Notes under the pieces: model-generated
What the model saw: the letters and a program-made list of their open reading frames with translations, nothing else
What the model was told of the DNA's origin: nothing
The model's database searches: none
DNA from: Flammeovirga pectinis
GTDB taxonomy: Bacteria; Bacteroidota; Bacteroidia; Cytophagales; Flammeovirgaceae
Length of the DNA: 64,000 nt
Direction: 5' to 3'
Assembly: GCF_003970675.1 (NCBI RefSeq)
Contig: NZ_CP034562.1
Coordinates: 3,818,001-3,882,000 of the forward strand
In this document: positions 9,438-18,710 of the stretch, piece after piece
Layout of the letters: each line of letters starts with the position of its first letter
Numbering within the stretch: the first letter of the stretch is position 1
Program-made: the position numbers and the translations under genes

Positions 9438-10626
9438 AAAAGTCTAAAATAATTTTATTCTTTAAAGATAATTCTTTAAATTCATCATGAGCTACTAATA
9501 ATACAATTATATCAGCTTTTTCAACAGCTTCATTACAATCAGTTAACTTAAATACATTATGACCTTCTACATTAGGTTCAACAATAAAGTAATTATCGTT
9601 ATTAGCATTTTGTAAAACTTTTTGAACAATATACTTAGCAGGAGATTCTCTCAAGTCATCAATATTAGGTTTAAAAGCTAACCCCATTAAAGCAATATTG
9701 GGTTTACGCCCATGCTCTAACTCAAATTTCAATTTTTCATTTTGAATTTTTTCTGCACACCAAAACGCCTTATAGTTATTAATCTCCCTAGCTTTACCAA
9801 TGATTTGTGACTCCATCGGATATTCAGAAACGATAAAATATGGATCAACTGCGATGCAATGTCCACCAACACCGCACCCTGGCTGTAAAATATTAACTCT
9901 CGGATGTTTATTCGCTAAATCAATTAATTCCCAAACATTAATATCAGCTTTATCACATATTAATGATAACTCATTAGCAAAAGCAATTTGTACGTCTCTT
10001 GATGAATTTTCAACTAATTTACACATCTCTGCTGTACGTGCATTTGTAGCATGTAATTCTCCACTTACAAATTGACTATAAAAGGCTAAAGCTTTTTCGG
10101 TTGATTCTTCATCAATACCTCCAATAACCCTATCATTATTCACCAATTCATACATTACATTTCCTGGTAATACTCTTTCAGGACAATAAGCAATATTTAA
10201 TTTATCTTCTAATTCAGGTCTTTCTGAATAAATTAAATTTGCCATTTTTTCAGTTGTTCCAACTGGCGATGTAGATTCAATGATATATAAGTCCCCTTCT
10301 TTCAATAGAGGTAAAACAGCTTTAGTTGCTGCTTCAACAAATGAAATATCTGGCTCATTTTTATCTTTAAATGGAGTAGGAACAACAATTAAATAAGCAT
10401 TTGCTTCAACAGGTTTTACATCTGCTTTTAAAAAACCTCCTGCTACTGCATTAGCTACTGCTTTATCTAATTCCGGTTCAACAATATGTATTTTACCTTG
10501 ATTTATTGTTTCTACTACATGTGGGTTTACATCTACCCCATGAACTTTTACTTTATTTTGTGCAATTAGAGCGGCTGTTGGTAATCCAATATAACCTAAC
10601 CCAACCATTACTACTTCAGGATTCAT
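9418..10626 (-). CDS. wecC: UDP-N-acetyl-D-mannosamine dehydrogenase
   Basis: A 402-residue nucleotide-sugar dehydrogenase that oxidises UDP-ManNAc twice with NAD+ to UDP-ManNAc uronate. The N-terminal Rossmann motif is VGLGYIGLP. The catalytic cysteine is Cys257 in GVGGHCIAVDPYF. The C-terminal UDP-binding domain contains MGLAFKPNIDDLRESPA. It lies 9 bp after wecB, which makes its substrate, so the pair forms a complete route from UDP-GlcNAc to UDP-ManNAcA. Length is normal for the family (E. coli WecC is 420). Confidence 0.93.
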   Translation of the reverse strand: MNPEVVMVGLGYIGLPTAALIAQNKVKVHGVDVNPHVVETINQGKIHIVEPELDKAVANAVAGGFLKADVKPVEANAYLIVVPTPFKDKNEPDISFVEAATKAVLPLLKEGDLYIIESTSPVGTTEKMANLIYSERPELEDKLNIAYCPERVLPGNVMYELVNNDRVIGGIDEESTEKALAFYSQFVSGELHATNARTAEMCKLVENSSRDVQIAFANELSLICDKADINVWELIDLANKHPRVNILQPGCGVGGHCIAVDPYFIVSEYPMESQIIGKAREINNYKAFWCAEKIQNEKLKFELEHGRKPNIALMGLAFKPNIDDLRESPAKYIVQKVLQNANNDNYFIVEPNVEGHNVFKLTDCNEAVEKADIIVLLVAHDEFKELSLKNKIILDFCGIEKL

Positions 10627-10635
10627 AATATTATC

Positions 10636-11754
10636 TTAATTTTTTAGAATAAATTCAACAACTCTCTTAGATGCTTTACCATCTCCATAAGGGTTATGTA
10701 AGGAACTCATTTTTTTATATCTATTGTTATTAGTAAGTAATGATGTAGTTTCATTAACAATTAACTCCGCATTTGTTCCTACTAACAATACTGTTCCTAC
10801 TTCCACAGCTTCTGGTCTTTCTGTTGTATCCCTCATCACTAATACAGGTTTTCCCAAAGAGGGTGCCTCTTCTTGTACTCCACCACTATCAGTAATAATA
10901 ATTTTTGATTGATTCATTAACCAAACAAAAGCAGGATATGATAAAGGATCAATTAAATGAACATTTTCAACATCTGCTAAAATTTCATACACTGGCTTTT
11001 GTACATTAGGGTTTAAATGAACTGGATATATAATTTGAGCATTAGTTGTTTCCGCAATTGTTTTTAATGCTTCACATATATTCAAAAAACCTTGACCATG
11101 ATTTTCCCTTCTATGACCAGTAACTAATACCAAATCTTTATTAGAATCTACAATAGTTTTTAAGTTCTCTATCTCTAAATTATTTTCTAAATTTAAAACT
11201 TTTTCAACACTATACATCAAAGCATCAATAACAGTATTTCCAGTTACCAAAATAGTACTTTCTGCAGTATTTTCTTTTAGTAAGTTATTTTTTGAGGTTG
11301 TTGTTGGAGCAAAGTGATAATCTGCTATCCTACCTGTTATCTGTCGATTAATTTCTTCTGGAAATGGAGCTCTTTTGTTATACGTTCTAAGACCTGCTTC
11401 AATATGACACACTTTTGCTCCTGAATAAAAACCTGCTATCCCTGCTGACATCGTCGTTGATGTATCTCCATGCACAAAAACGTAATCAGGAGAGAAGTTT
11501 TCAAGCACAGGCTTCATACCTACAATTATATCAGCAGTCAATGAATATAAATTTTGATTAGGTTTCATTAAATCTAAATCAAAATCAGGCTTTATATCAT
11601 AAAATTCTAATACTTGGTCTAACATCTCTCTATGCTGAGCAGTCACACAAACCTTTGTTTCGAAATTTGTTTTATCTTTTTGAAACTCTTTTACCAAAGG
11701 TGCCATTTTTATAGCTTCTGGTCTTGTTCCAAAAACAATTAATATTTTTTTCAT
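10636..11754 (-). CDS. wecB: UDP-N-acetylglucosamine 2-epimerase (non-hydrolysing)
   Basis: A 372-residue GT-B-fold epimerase converting UDP-GlcNAc to UDP-ManNAc in the cytoplasm. Landmarks are FGTRPEAIKMAPL at the N-terminus, GDTSTTMSAG, HIEAGLRTYN, VTGHRRENHG and TDSGGVQEEAPSLGKP near the C-terminus. Its ATG shares a base with the ugd stop codon, and wecC follows after 9 bp, so ugd, wecB and wecC are co-transcribed. Its product feeds WecC. Confidence 0.95.
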   Translation of the reverse strand: MKKILIVFGTRPEAIKMAPLVKEFQKDKTNFETKVCVTAQHREMLDQVLEFYDIKPDFDLDLMKPNQNLYSLTADIIVGMKPVLENFSPDYVFVHGDTSTTMSAGIAGFYSGAKVCHIEAGLRTYNKRAPFPEEINRQITGRIADYHFAPTTTSKNNLLKENTAESTILVTGNTVIDALMYSVEKVLNLENNLEIENLKTIVDSNKDLVLVTGHRRENHGQGFLNICEALKTIAETTNAQIIYPVHLNPNVQKPVYEILADVENVHLIDPLSYPAFVWLMNQSKIIITDSGGVQEEAPSLGKPVLVMRDTTERPEAVEVGTVLLVGTNAELIVNETTSLLTNNNRYKKMSSLHNPYGDGKASKRVVEFILKN

Positions 11755-13151
11755 TATTTCCCAATATTATAGACATTAAAGCCTACGTTAACCAACTTTT
11801 CTTTATCCAAAATATTCCTACCATCAAATACGTTAGCAGGCTTTAATACTTTAGAATAAATTTCTTTCCAATTATATGCTTTAAATTCATCCCATTCAGT
11901 CAAAATAGCTATAGCATGTGCATTATTCACCGCTTCTGAATGAGATGATACTACTTTCACTCTATTTCTAATTTCTTCAGAAGAATGAGTATTCAAATAT
12001 TCTAAATCAGCATAAATTCTTTCTTCAGAAACTTTAGGATCATATACAATGATGTCAGCCTGTTCATCTAATAAATGATCCGCTACATAAATTGCTGCAG
12101 ATTCTCTTGTATCATTAGTATCTTTTTTGAATGCCCATCCGAAAAAGGCTATTTTCTTTCCAGATACTGTATTGTAAGATTCTTTAATAATCTTATCTGC
12201 AAAACGACGCTTTTGATAATCATTTAGTTTTATAACCTGATCCCAATACTCTGCAACCTCATCTAAACCATATGATTTTGCGATGTAAACAAGATTTAAA
12301 ACATCTTTTTGGAAACAAGAACCACCAAATCCCACAGATGACTTTAAAAATTTAGGTCCTATACGAGAATCCATACCTATAGCTCTAGCTATCTCATCTA
12401 CATCCGCTTCAGTCTCTTCACATAAAACAGACATTGCATTAATAGAAGAAATACGTTGGGCTAAAAATGCATTCGCTGTTAATTTAGAAAGTTCCGATGA
12501 CCATACATTGGTTTGTAATACACGCTCTTTTGGAATCCAAGCTTCATAAATACTACTTAGAGCATTTTTCGCTTCTTTTCCACTTACTGTATTATTACCA
12601 CCAATTAATACTCTATCTGGAATTAACAAATCGTCAATAGCCGTGCCTTCTGCTAAAAATTCTGGATTGGATAAAATTTCAAACTTTACACCATTTCCAG
12701 TACTCGACAAGATACCCTGTAAAGCTTCAGCAGTTCGTACAGGAAGTGTAGATTTTTCTACTACAATTTTATCTGTTTTTGATACACGAGCAATTTGTCG
12801 TGCACAAAGTTCAATATATTTTAAATCAGCAGCTTGCCCTTTTCCTTTACCATAAGTCTTAGTTGGTGTATTTACTGATATAAAAATCATATCTGCATTA
12901 TCAATAGCAGTATCTACATCTGTTGAAAAGAATAAATTTTTATTACGTGTTTCCTCAACAACTTCTTTTAGCCCAGGTTCGTAAATTGGTAATTTGTCTA
13001 AATCAGTATCATTCCAATCTGTTATACGCTGTTCATTTATATCAACAATATTTACTTGTATTTGAGGATTCTTAAGAGCAATTACAGCCATTGTAGGTCC
13101 TCCAACATATCCTGCTCCAATGCAACAAATATTTTTTATATCTTTCCCCAT
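11754..13151 (-). CDS. ugd: UDP-glucose 6-dehydrogenase
   Basis: A 465-residue enzyme of the long, eukaryote-like UDP-glucose dehydrogenase type that makes UDP-glucuronate. It shows the Rossmann motif [13 protein letters not shown], the stretch [11 protein letters not shown], the catalytic Cys279 in [13 protein letters not shown] and the C-terminal [17 protein letters not shown]. It starts one base after the rfbB stop codon and its own stop overlaps the wecB start, which fits operon translation. UDP-glucuronate is a precursor for acidic polymers and matches the presence of a glucuronidase-type GH2 downstream. Confidence 0.95.
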   Translation of the reverse strand: MGKDIKNICCIGAGYVGGPTMAVIALKNPQIQVNIVDINEQRITDWNDTDLDKLPIYEPGLKEVVEETRNKNLFFSTDVDTAIDNADMIFISVNTPTKTYGKGKGQAADLKYIELCARQIARVSKTDKIVVEKSTLPVRTAEALQGILSSTGNGVKFEILSNPEFLAEGTAIDDLLIPDRVLIGGNNTVSGKEAKNALSSIYEAWIPKERVLQTNVWSSELSKLTANAFLAQRISSINAMSVLCEETEADVDEIARAIGMDSRIGPKFLKSSVGFGGSCFQKDVLNLVYIAKSYGLDEVAEYWDQVIKLNDYQKRRFADKIIKESYNTVSGKKIAFFGWAFKKDTNDTRESAAIYVADHLLDEQADIIVYDPKVSEERIYADLEYLNTHSSEEIRNRVKVVSSHSEAVNNAHAIAILTEWDEFKAYNWKEIYSKVLKPANVFDGRNILDKEKLVNVGFNVYNIGK

Positions 13152-14171
13152 TTATCTATATTCTTCTAAATACCAATTTACAGTTTTAACAATGCCACTT
13201 TCAAAGTCTTCATCAGCTTTCCAACCTAATTCCGATTCTAATTTTGTAGCATCAATTGCATACCTTTGATCATGACCTGGACGATCATTTACAAAGGTAA
13301 TCAACTCTTTATAAGATGTACTATCCTTTAAAGGATGTTTAATATCAAGTAGCGTACATATTTTATCTACTATATAGAGATTATCTCTTTCGTTACGTCC
13401 TCCAATATTGTATGTTTCTCCTTCTTTTCCTTTATGGTATACTAAATCTATCCCTTTGCAATGATCCAAAACATATAACCAATCACGAATATTCTTTCCA
13501 TCTCCGTAAATCGGAATTGGTTCACTTGCAAGTGCTTTACGAATAATAGTAGGAATTAATTTCTCTTTATGCTGTTTTGGACCATAGTTGTTTGAACAAT
13601 TTGTGGTCACTACATTCATTCCATAGGTGTGAAAATAAGATCGAACTATCATATCAGAAGATGCTTTCGAAGCACTATACGGACTGTTAGGTGCATAAGG
13701 TGTTTCTTCTGTAAACAATCCGGTTTCTCCTAATGTACCATACACTTCATCTGTAGATATATGATGAAAACGGCAGTTTTTATATTCTTCTTTGTAGTCA
13801 AAAGGAGCATTCATCCAATACTTTCTAGCTACATCAATTAATGTAAAAGTACCATTCACATTCGTTTGAATAAATGCTTCTGGTCCTGTAATTGAATTAT
13901 CTACATGAGATTCCGCTGCAAAATGAATAACACCTTTTATATCGTATTGATTGAAGAGTTCTTCCACTAATACTCTATTACAAATATCTCCTTCAATAAA
14001 GGTATAGCTTAGGTGATTAACTTCTATTTCAGAAAGGTTTACTAAATCACCAGCATACGTTAATTTATCTAAATTAATTAATTGATAATCGTGATATTTC
14101 TCTAGAAAGTAAGGAACAAAATTGGCTCCTATAAAGCCTGCTCCACCTGTAATTAATATAGAAGATTTCAT
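13152..14171 (-). CDS. rfbB: dTDP-glucose 4,6-dehydratase
   Basis: A 339-residue short-chain dehydrogenase-type enzyme for the second step of dTDP-L-rhamnose synthesis. It has the NAD-binding GGAGFIGANF at residues 9-18, the catalytic STDEVYG stretch and Tyr165-x3-Lys169 in YSASKASSD. NNYGPKQHKEKLIP and GDGKNIRDWLYVLDHC are typical of RfbB/RmlB. It is the last of the four rml genes in transcription order (A, C, D, B) and is directly followed by ugd. Length is normal for the family. Confidence 0.96.
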   Translation of the reverse strand: MKSSILITGGAGFIGANFVPYFLEKYHDYQLINLDKLTYAGDLVNLSEIEVNHLSYTFIEGDICNRVLVEELFNQYDIKGVIHFAAESHVDNSITGPEAFIQTNVNGTFTLIDVARKYWMNAPFDYKEEYKNCRFHHISTDEVYGTLGETGLFTEETPYAPNSPYSASKASSDMIVRSYFHTYGMNVVTTNCSNNYGPKQHKEKLIPTIIRKALASEPIPIYGDGKNIRDWLYVLDHCKGIDLVYHKGKEGETYNIGGRNERDNLYIVDKICTLLDIKHPLKDSTSYKELITFVNDRPGHDQRYAIDATKLESELGWKADEDFESGIVKTVNWYLEEYR

Positions 14172-14216
14172 ATTGTATTCAGCTGTTCATTTTTTTGTAA
14201 AGTTACCCTTTTATTA

Positions 14217-15077
14217 TTATTTATCACCCAATACTTTGAGACAATCGATTAAACTAGATTGCCAATAAGGGATCGTAATATTAAAACTTGTTCTAAACTT
14301 TGATTTATCCATTACACTCATTTTGGGCCTTTTAGCAGGTGTAGGATATGCAGAGGTGGGTAATGGATTGACTTTAATATTCGTTTTACTCAAAAGAAAA
14401 ATTGACTGAGCAAAATCATACCAACTTGCAACTCCTTCATTACTATAATGATAAACCCCATAAGCAGTACTTTCCTGAGTAATAATTGATAAGATAGCTT
14501 TTGCTAAATCTCGTGCGTAGGTTGGGCTACCAATCTGATCTACGATAACTCCTAATTCATCTCTTTCATTCGCTAAACGCAGCATCGTTTGTACAAAATT
14601 ATTTCCAAAACTACTGTACAACCAAGCAGTTCTAATGATAAAATAATTCGTCATTGTTTTTATTACTTCATTTTCTCCTTCAAGCTTAGTTACTCCATAT
14701 ACACTTATCGGAGAGGGAATAATTTCTTCTGAATAAGGAGTAATTTGATTTCCATCAAATACAAAATCTGTAGAAATATGGAACAAAGTAACATTATTCT
14801 CTTTACAAGCTATTGCAAGGTTTTTAGTACCAAGTACATTTACTTTACGAGCTGTTTCTTCATCTGATTCTGCTTTATCAACAGCAGTATACCCTGCACA
14901 ATTGATACAATGTGAAAAATTTCTTTGTGTAAAAAAAGAATTCACATCGTCTTGATTTGTAATATCTAACTCATCAAGATCTACAAACTTAAACCTTGCT
15001 TCTATCGTATTTGCTAGATAATTTAATTCCGATCCAAGCTGACCTCGTGCACCTGTAACTAATATTTCTTTTTGCAT
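14217..15077 (-). CDS. rfbD: dTDP-4-dehydrorhamnose reductase
   Basis: A 286-residue RmlD protein that reduces dTDP-4-keto-rhamnose with NAD(P)H in the last step of dTDP-L-rhamnose synthesis. Landmarks are VTGARGQLGSEL at the N-terminus, NCAGYTAVDKAE, STDFVFDG and the catalytic Tyr127-x3-Lys131 in YGVTKLEGE. RTAWLYSSFGNNFV and DQIGSPTYARDLA complete the family pattern. The 62-bp gap to rfbC and the 45-bp gap to rfbB hold no clear terminator, so the four rml genes are probably one transcript. Confidence 0.95.
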   Translation of the reverse strand: MQKEILVTGARGQLGSELNYLANTIEARFKFVDLDELDITNQDDVNSFFTQRNFSHCINCAGYTAVDKAESDEETARKVNVLGTKNLAIACKENNVTLFHISTDFVFDGNQITPYSEEIIPSPISVYGVTKLEGENEVIKTMTNYFIIRTAWLYSSFGNNFVQTMLRLANERDELGVIVDQIGSPTYARDLAKAILSIITQESTAYGVYHYSNEGVASWYDFAQSIFLLSKTNIKVNPLPTSAYPTPAKRPKMSVMDKSKFRTSFNITIPYWQSSLIDCLKVLGDK

Positions 15078-15139
15078 TTATACTTTTTATTATTCAGACA
15101 CCCCTCCTATCAACAAAGTTTTTTACCTAGTTTTCTTTT

Positions 15140-15673
15140 TTAAGACAACCTAGGTAGCTTTAAGTCTTTTTTTGAAATTATTTCTTCTCCATGAGGTATT
15201 CCCCAATCAATATTTAAAGTAGGATCGTTATATATAATCCCATCTTCTTCCTTAGGGTTATAATAATTATCACATTTATAAACAAATTCTACTGATTCTG
15301 ACAATACAGAAAAACCATGTGCAAACCCTCTAGGAACAAACAATTGTTTTCTATTTTCAGCACTTAATTCAACAGCCTCATATTGTCCATAAGTACTACT
15401 TTCAGGACGAAGGTCAACTGCTACATCAATTACTCTACCTGAAATAACCCTTACTAATTTTGCCTGTGCAGCAGCTCCTTTCTGGAAATGCAAGCCTCTT
15501 ATTACACCATAGGTTGAAGATGATTGATTATCCTGCACAAACGTTACAACTAAGCCTGTTACTTCTGAAAATTTCTGAAAGTGAAAACTTTCATAAAAAT
15601 ACCCTCTATCATCTCCAAAAATTTGAGGTTGAAGAATATAACAATCTTTCAATTTGGTTGGTGTAATATTCAT
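15140..15673 (-). CDS. rfbC: dTDP-4-dehydrorhamnose 3,5-epimerase
   Basis: A 177-residue cupin-fold epimerase acting on dTDP-4-keto-6-deoxyglucose. It has the conserved DDRGYFYESFH, the catalytic His62 in GVIRGLHFQ, the substrate stretch ISGRVIDVAVDLR and VPRGFAHGFSVLSE. Length is normal. It follows rfbA after 9 bp and precedes rfbD in the dTDP-rhamnose set. Confidence 0.95.
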   Translation of the reverse strand: MNITPTKLKDCYILQPQIFGDDRGYFYESFHFQKFSEVTGLVVTFVQDNQSSSTYGVIRGLHFQKGAAAQAKLVRVISGRVIDVAVDLRPESSTYGQYEAVELSAENRKQLFVPRGFAHGFSVLSESVEFVYKCDNYYNPKEEDGIIYNDPTLNIDWGIPHGEEIISKKDLKLPRLS

Positions 15674-15682
15674 AGCTAATTA

Positions 15683-16543
15683 TTATTTCAACAGATTTAA
15701 AATATATTGACCGTAGCCACTTTTTACTAACGGTTTAGCTAATATTTTTAATTGATTTTTATCAATATAACCCATTCTATAGGCTACTTCTTCAATACAA
15801 CCCACACTTAAACCTTGTCGTTCTTCTATTACCCTAACATATTCACCTGCCTGCATTAAAGAGGCAAATGTACCTGTATCTAACCAAGCTGTACCCCTAT
15901 TCAAAATACTTACATTGAGTTTTCCTCTTTTTAGATACTCCTCATTGATAGACGTAATTTCTAATTCTCCACGCTCACTAGGCTGAATATTTTTTGCTAT
16001 TTTAATCACTTTATTATCATAGAAATATAACCCAGGTACTGCATAATTTGATTTTGGTTTCGAAGGCTTTTCTTCAATAGAAACCGCTCTATTATTTCCA
16101 TCAAACTCTACTACACCATAACGTTCTGGATCATTTACATGGTAGGCATAAACACAACCTCCTTCAATATCATTATTAGACTGTAATAAAGAGGATAAAC
16201 CTGAACCATAAAAAATATTATCTCCTAGGATTAAAGATACTTTATCGTCTCCAATAAAGTCTTCTCCAATTAAAAATGCTTGCGCCAATCCTTCTGGTTT
16301 TTCTTGCACTGCATAAGAGAAAGTACAGCCTAGTTTCTTTCCATCACCTAATAATTCTTGAAATAAAGGTAAATGTTCGGGTGTTGAAATTATCAATATC
16401 TCTTGTATACCTGCCAACATTAATGTTGATAATGGATAATAAATCATTGGTTTATTATACACAGGCATTAACTGTTTACTAATAGCCAATGTTAATGGAT
16501 GGAGACGTGTACCAGAACCTCCTGCTAAGATTATTCCTTTCAT
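15683..16543 (-). CDS. rfbA: Glucose-1-phosphate thymidylyltransferase
   Basis: A 286-residue nucleotidyltransferase making dTDP-glucose from glucose-1-phosphate and dTTP, the first step of dTDP-rhamnose synthesis. It has the signature [13 protein letters not shown], the [14 protein letters not shown] stretch, the [13 protein letters not shown] and LGDNIFYG motifs and the [15 protein letters not shown] segment of RmlA. It is the first rml gene, 74 bp after wzz, and a probable weak terminator lies in that gap. Expression may therefore be partly uncoupled from wzz. Confidence 0.96.
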   Translation of the reverse strand: MKGIILAGGSGTRLHPLTLAISKQLMPVYNKPMIYYPLSTLMLAGIQEILIISTPEHLPLFQELLGDGKKLGCTFSYAVQEKPEGLAQAFLIGEDFIGDDKVSLILGDNIFYGSGLSSLLQSNNDIEGGCVYAYHVNDPERYGVVEFDGNNRAVSIEEKPSKPKSNYAVPGLYFYDNKVIKIAKNIQPSERGELEITSINEEYLKRGKLNVSILNRGTAWLDTGTFASLMQAGEYVRVIEERQGLSVGCIEEVAYRMGYIDKNQLKILAKPLVKSGYGQYILNLLK

Positions 16544-16555
16544 AATTCGCTATAC

Positions 16556-16594
16556 AAAAAAAGTATGCATCTATTTTAATAAATACATACCTTT
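16556..16594 (-). terminator. Possible intrinsic terminator or attenuator between wzz and rfbA
   Basis: On the minus strand, after the wzz stop, AAGGTATGTAT can pair with ATGCATACTT across a 12-base loop, with one bulge and one G-U pair. A run of seven to eight T follows. The stem has few G-C pairs, so it may act as a partial terminator that sets the ratio of wzz to the downstream rml genes. Confidence 0.45.
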
Positions 16595-16617
16595 TGAATC
16601 AAAAATTTTAATTAATA

Positions 16618-17649
16618 TTAAAGTTTAGCTGCCTTTTTCATAAATGTATTTATATCAAGTAATAAAAGAACCCCTATAACTATCATAAATCCAATAAACA
16701 TTCCAATTAATGTTTTACCTCCTGTTGATAAAGAAACTGTATATAATTCAGAAAACCTGTTTACAAATTGAACAGGTTCAACTAAGATTAGTTGAGTGCT
16801 TAAATCTTTTAATTCCTCATTTTTTAATGCTAATTCACCCATTGCTTGCAAAGCTAAATCTCCACTCTGTTTAACTAAACCTTCCTCTTCTGAACTTTTG
16901 AATAACAATACATTTGAATTAGATTTGGTCGTACTTTGTATCTTACTTTGTTGGATTATTATTTGTTTATAAGCATCACTAAATTCATTCAACACTTCTA
17001 TCTCTTTTTGAGTAGTCTCAATATTTCTATTTAGATTCTCTTTATGAATCGTCATTCTCTTTTTTATGTATTCATTATTTGAAAAGAAATAATCAAACCC
17101 TTCTTGAATTTCAGTTTTAGTTATTGACTGAACTGAAGTTTTAATATTTATCTGAAAACGTGTTTCATCTTCCAATGCACGATAGTATAAAGAATCTTGC
17201 TCTAAATTATTCCTGTACTTAACAAAATACCCCTCAGCTACAATCTCTGATATATTTTCAACAGTTGCTAATGGTAAATTTAGTGCTTTAGCCAACATAG
17301 GGCGCCCTTCATCTGTACACAAAGCATTTAATTCATTTAATTCTGTTGAAAAATCTACACCTGTTAAGAATTGACTTTTTACTGTAGCTTTAGAAGCATA
17401 GTACTGAGAAGTATTTTTAGATAAGTAACCTAACATACCACCAACTAAAACTCCAATAATAATAATAATTTTAAATTGATAAATTTTAGTATATGAATAA
17501 ACTAAAACAGCTAATACCATACTCCATATACCTTTGAAAAGTTGACTAACTTTATTCCCAATTATTGAGAATAAATCAATTAAATCAATTTCATCATTTT
17601 GGTTTGAATTCTTGTTATCTAATGATTGGTCTTTATTATTTTGTCCCAT
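16618..17649 (-). CDS. Wzz-like chain-length determinant / polysaccharide co-polymerase
   Basis: A protein of about 343 residues from ATG 17649. I chose this start because a frame from TTG further upstream would begin inside the likely promoter. Two transmembrane helices flank a large periplasmic domain: IIIIIGVLVGGMLGYL near residues 62-80 and LIGMFIGFMIVIGVLLLL near the C-terminus. The domain has predicted coiled-coil content around residues 190-280. No C-terminal tyrosine kinase domain follows. It should set polymer length for the Wzx/Wzy system. A short hydrophilic Asn/Gln/Asp-rich N-terminus precedes the first helix. It has its own promoter element just upstream. Confidence 0.75.
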   Translation of the reverse strand: MGQNNKDQSLDNKNSNQNDEIDLIDLFSIIGNKVSQLFKGIWSMVLAVLVYSYTKIYQFKIIIIIGVLVGGMLGYLSKNTSQYYASKATVKSQFLTGVDFSTELNELNALCTDEGRPMLAKALNLPLATVENISEIVAEGYFVKYRNNLEQDSLYYRALEDETRFQINIKTSVQSITKTEIQEGFDYFFSNNEYIKKRMTIHKENLNRNIETTQKEIEVLNEFSDAYKQIIIQQSKIQSTTKSNSNVLLFKSSEEEGLVKQSGDLALQAMGELALKNEELKDLSTQLILVEPVQFVNRFSELYTVSLSTGGKTLIGMFIGFMIVIGVLLLLDINTFMKKAAKL

Positions 17650-17679
17650 ATAAATAGAGTATTCTTGTTTTTTAACTTG

Positions 17680-17687
17680 CAAATATA
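17680..17687 (-). promoter_or_regulatory. Probable -7 promoter element of wzz (TATATTTG)
   Basis: TATATTTG on the minus strand matches the Bacteroidota TAnnTTTG consensus and ends 30 bases before the wzz ATG. A clear -33 TTTG is not seen. The gap between the upstream epimerase and wzz is only about 70 bases, so this would start a new transcript inside the locus. Confidence 0.55.
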
Positions 17688-17721
17688 ATTACTTTTTTAA
17701 TTAACTAGTATAATTATAGCA

Positions 17722-18699
17722 TTACCTTAAGTAATTATAATACCATTCTACGACATCTTTTAATCCTTTTTGAATAGAATATTGGGGATTATATTCAATT
17801 AAGGATTTCGCCTTTTCTATTGACGCTAATGAATGTTTAACATCTCCTTGACGTGACGGACCAAAAGTTAGCTCGATATCTTTTACTTTTGATTCATATA
17901 TTAATAAGAACTCTTGTAAATAAGAATACAATTCTTTCAAATCAGTCCTTTCTCCAAAAGCCACATTATACACCTCATTTACAGCCTTTTGATTTATCGT
18001 TATTGCAGCTTGTTCATTTGCATGCAATACGTTATCAATGTAAGTAAAGTCTCTAGAATTCTCTCCATCTCCATTAATAACTGGTGATTCCCCATTTAAC
18101 ATTGCTATTACAAACTTTGGAATTACAGCTGCATAAGCTCCGTGAGGGTCTTGTCTTCTTCCAAAAACATTAAAGTAACGTAATCCAATTGTCTCTATTC
18201 CATATGTTTTAGAAAATACATCAGCATACAATTCATTAACATATTTTGTTACAGCGTATGGAGAAAGTGGCTTTCCTATTTTATCTTCTTCTTTAGGTAA
18301 CCCAGGGTGGTCTCCATAAGTTGATGAACTTGCTGCGTAAATAAATCTCTTTACTTCGGCATCTTTAGAAGCAGTCAACATATTCAGAAAACCTGATATA
18401 TTTACTTCATTTGTAGTTATTGGATCATTAATTGATCTTGGTACAGAACCTAATGCTGCTTGATGAAATACTATTTCAACTCCATCAATAGCTGCTTTAC
18501 AATCTTCTAGATTCCTTATATCACCTGTAATAAATTTACATTTTGGATGTTTTTCAAAATCTATGATATTTTCTTTTTTCCCTGTAGAAAAATTATCTAA
18601 ACAGACAACTTCATTGTCTTGAGCAAGAAATTTCTCAGCTAAATTAGACCCTATAAAACCTGCTGCTCCAGTAATTAATATTTTTTTTCTTGTTAACAT
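17722..18699 (-). CDS. UDP-N-acetylglucosamine 4-epimerase, TviC/WbpP type
   Basis: A 325-residue extended SDR epimerase. It has TGAAGFIGSNLAE at the N-terminus, the catalytic SSSTYGDHPGLPK and YAVTKYVNE, and the FGRRQDPHGAYAAVIP stretch typical of the WbpP/TviC group. That group prefers N-acetylated UDP-hexoses and interconverts UDP-GlcNAc(A) and UDP-GalNAc(A). It follows the TviB/WbpO-like dehydrogenase by 11 bp, the same pairing as in Vi antigen and WbpO/WbpP systems. The likely product of the pair is UDP-GalNAc uronate; the order of the two steps cannot be told from sequence. Confidence 0.85.
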   Translation of the reverse strand: MLTRKKILITGAAGFIGSNLAEKFLAQDNEVVCLDNFSTGKKENIIDFEKHPKCKFITGDIRNLEDCKAAIDGVEIVFHQAALGSVPRSINDPITTNEVNISGFLNMLTASKDAEVKRFIYAASSSTYGDHPGLPKEEDKIGKPLSPYAVTKYVNELYADVFSKTYGIETIGLRYFNVFGRRQDPHGAYAAVIPKFVIAMLNGESPVINGDGENSRDFTYIDNVLHANEQAAITINQKAVNEVYNVAFGERTDLKELYSYLQEFLLIYESKVKDIELTFGPSRQGDVKHSLASIEKAKSLIEYNPQYSIQKGLKDVVEWYYNYLR

Positions 18700-18710
18700 C
18701 CAATTTTAAG

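Noticed and set aside
9800-10075. Plus-strand 91-codon frame inside wecC
   Set aside because: Antisense shadow of a clearly functional gene with an intact catalytic motif in the other strand.
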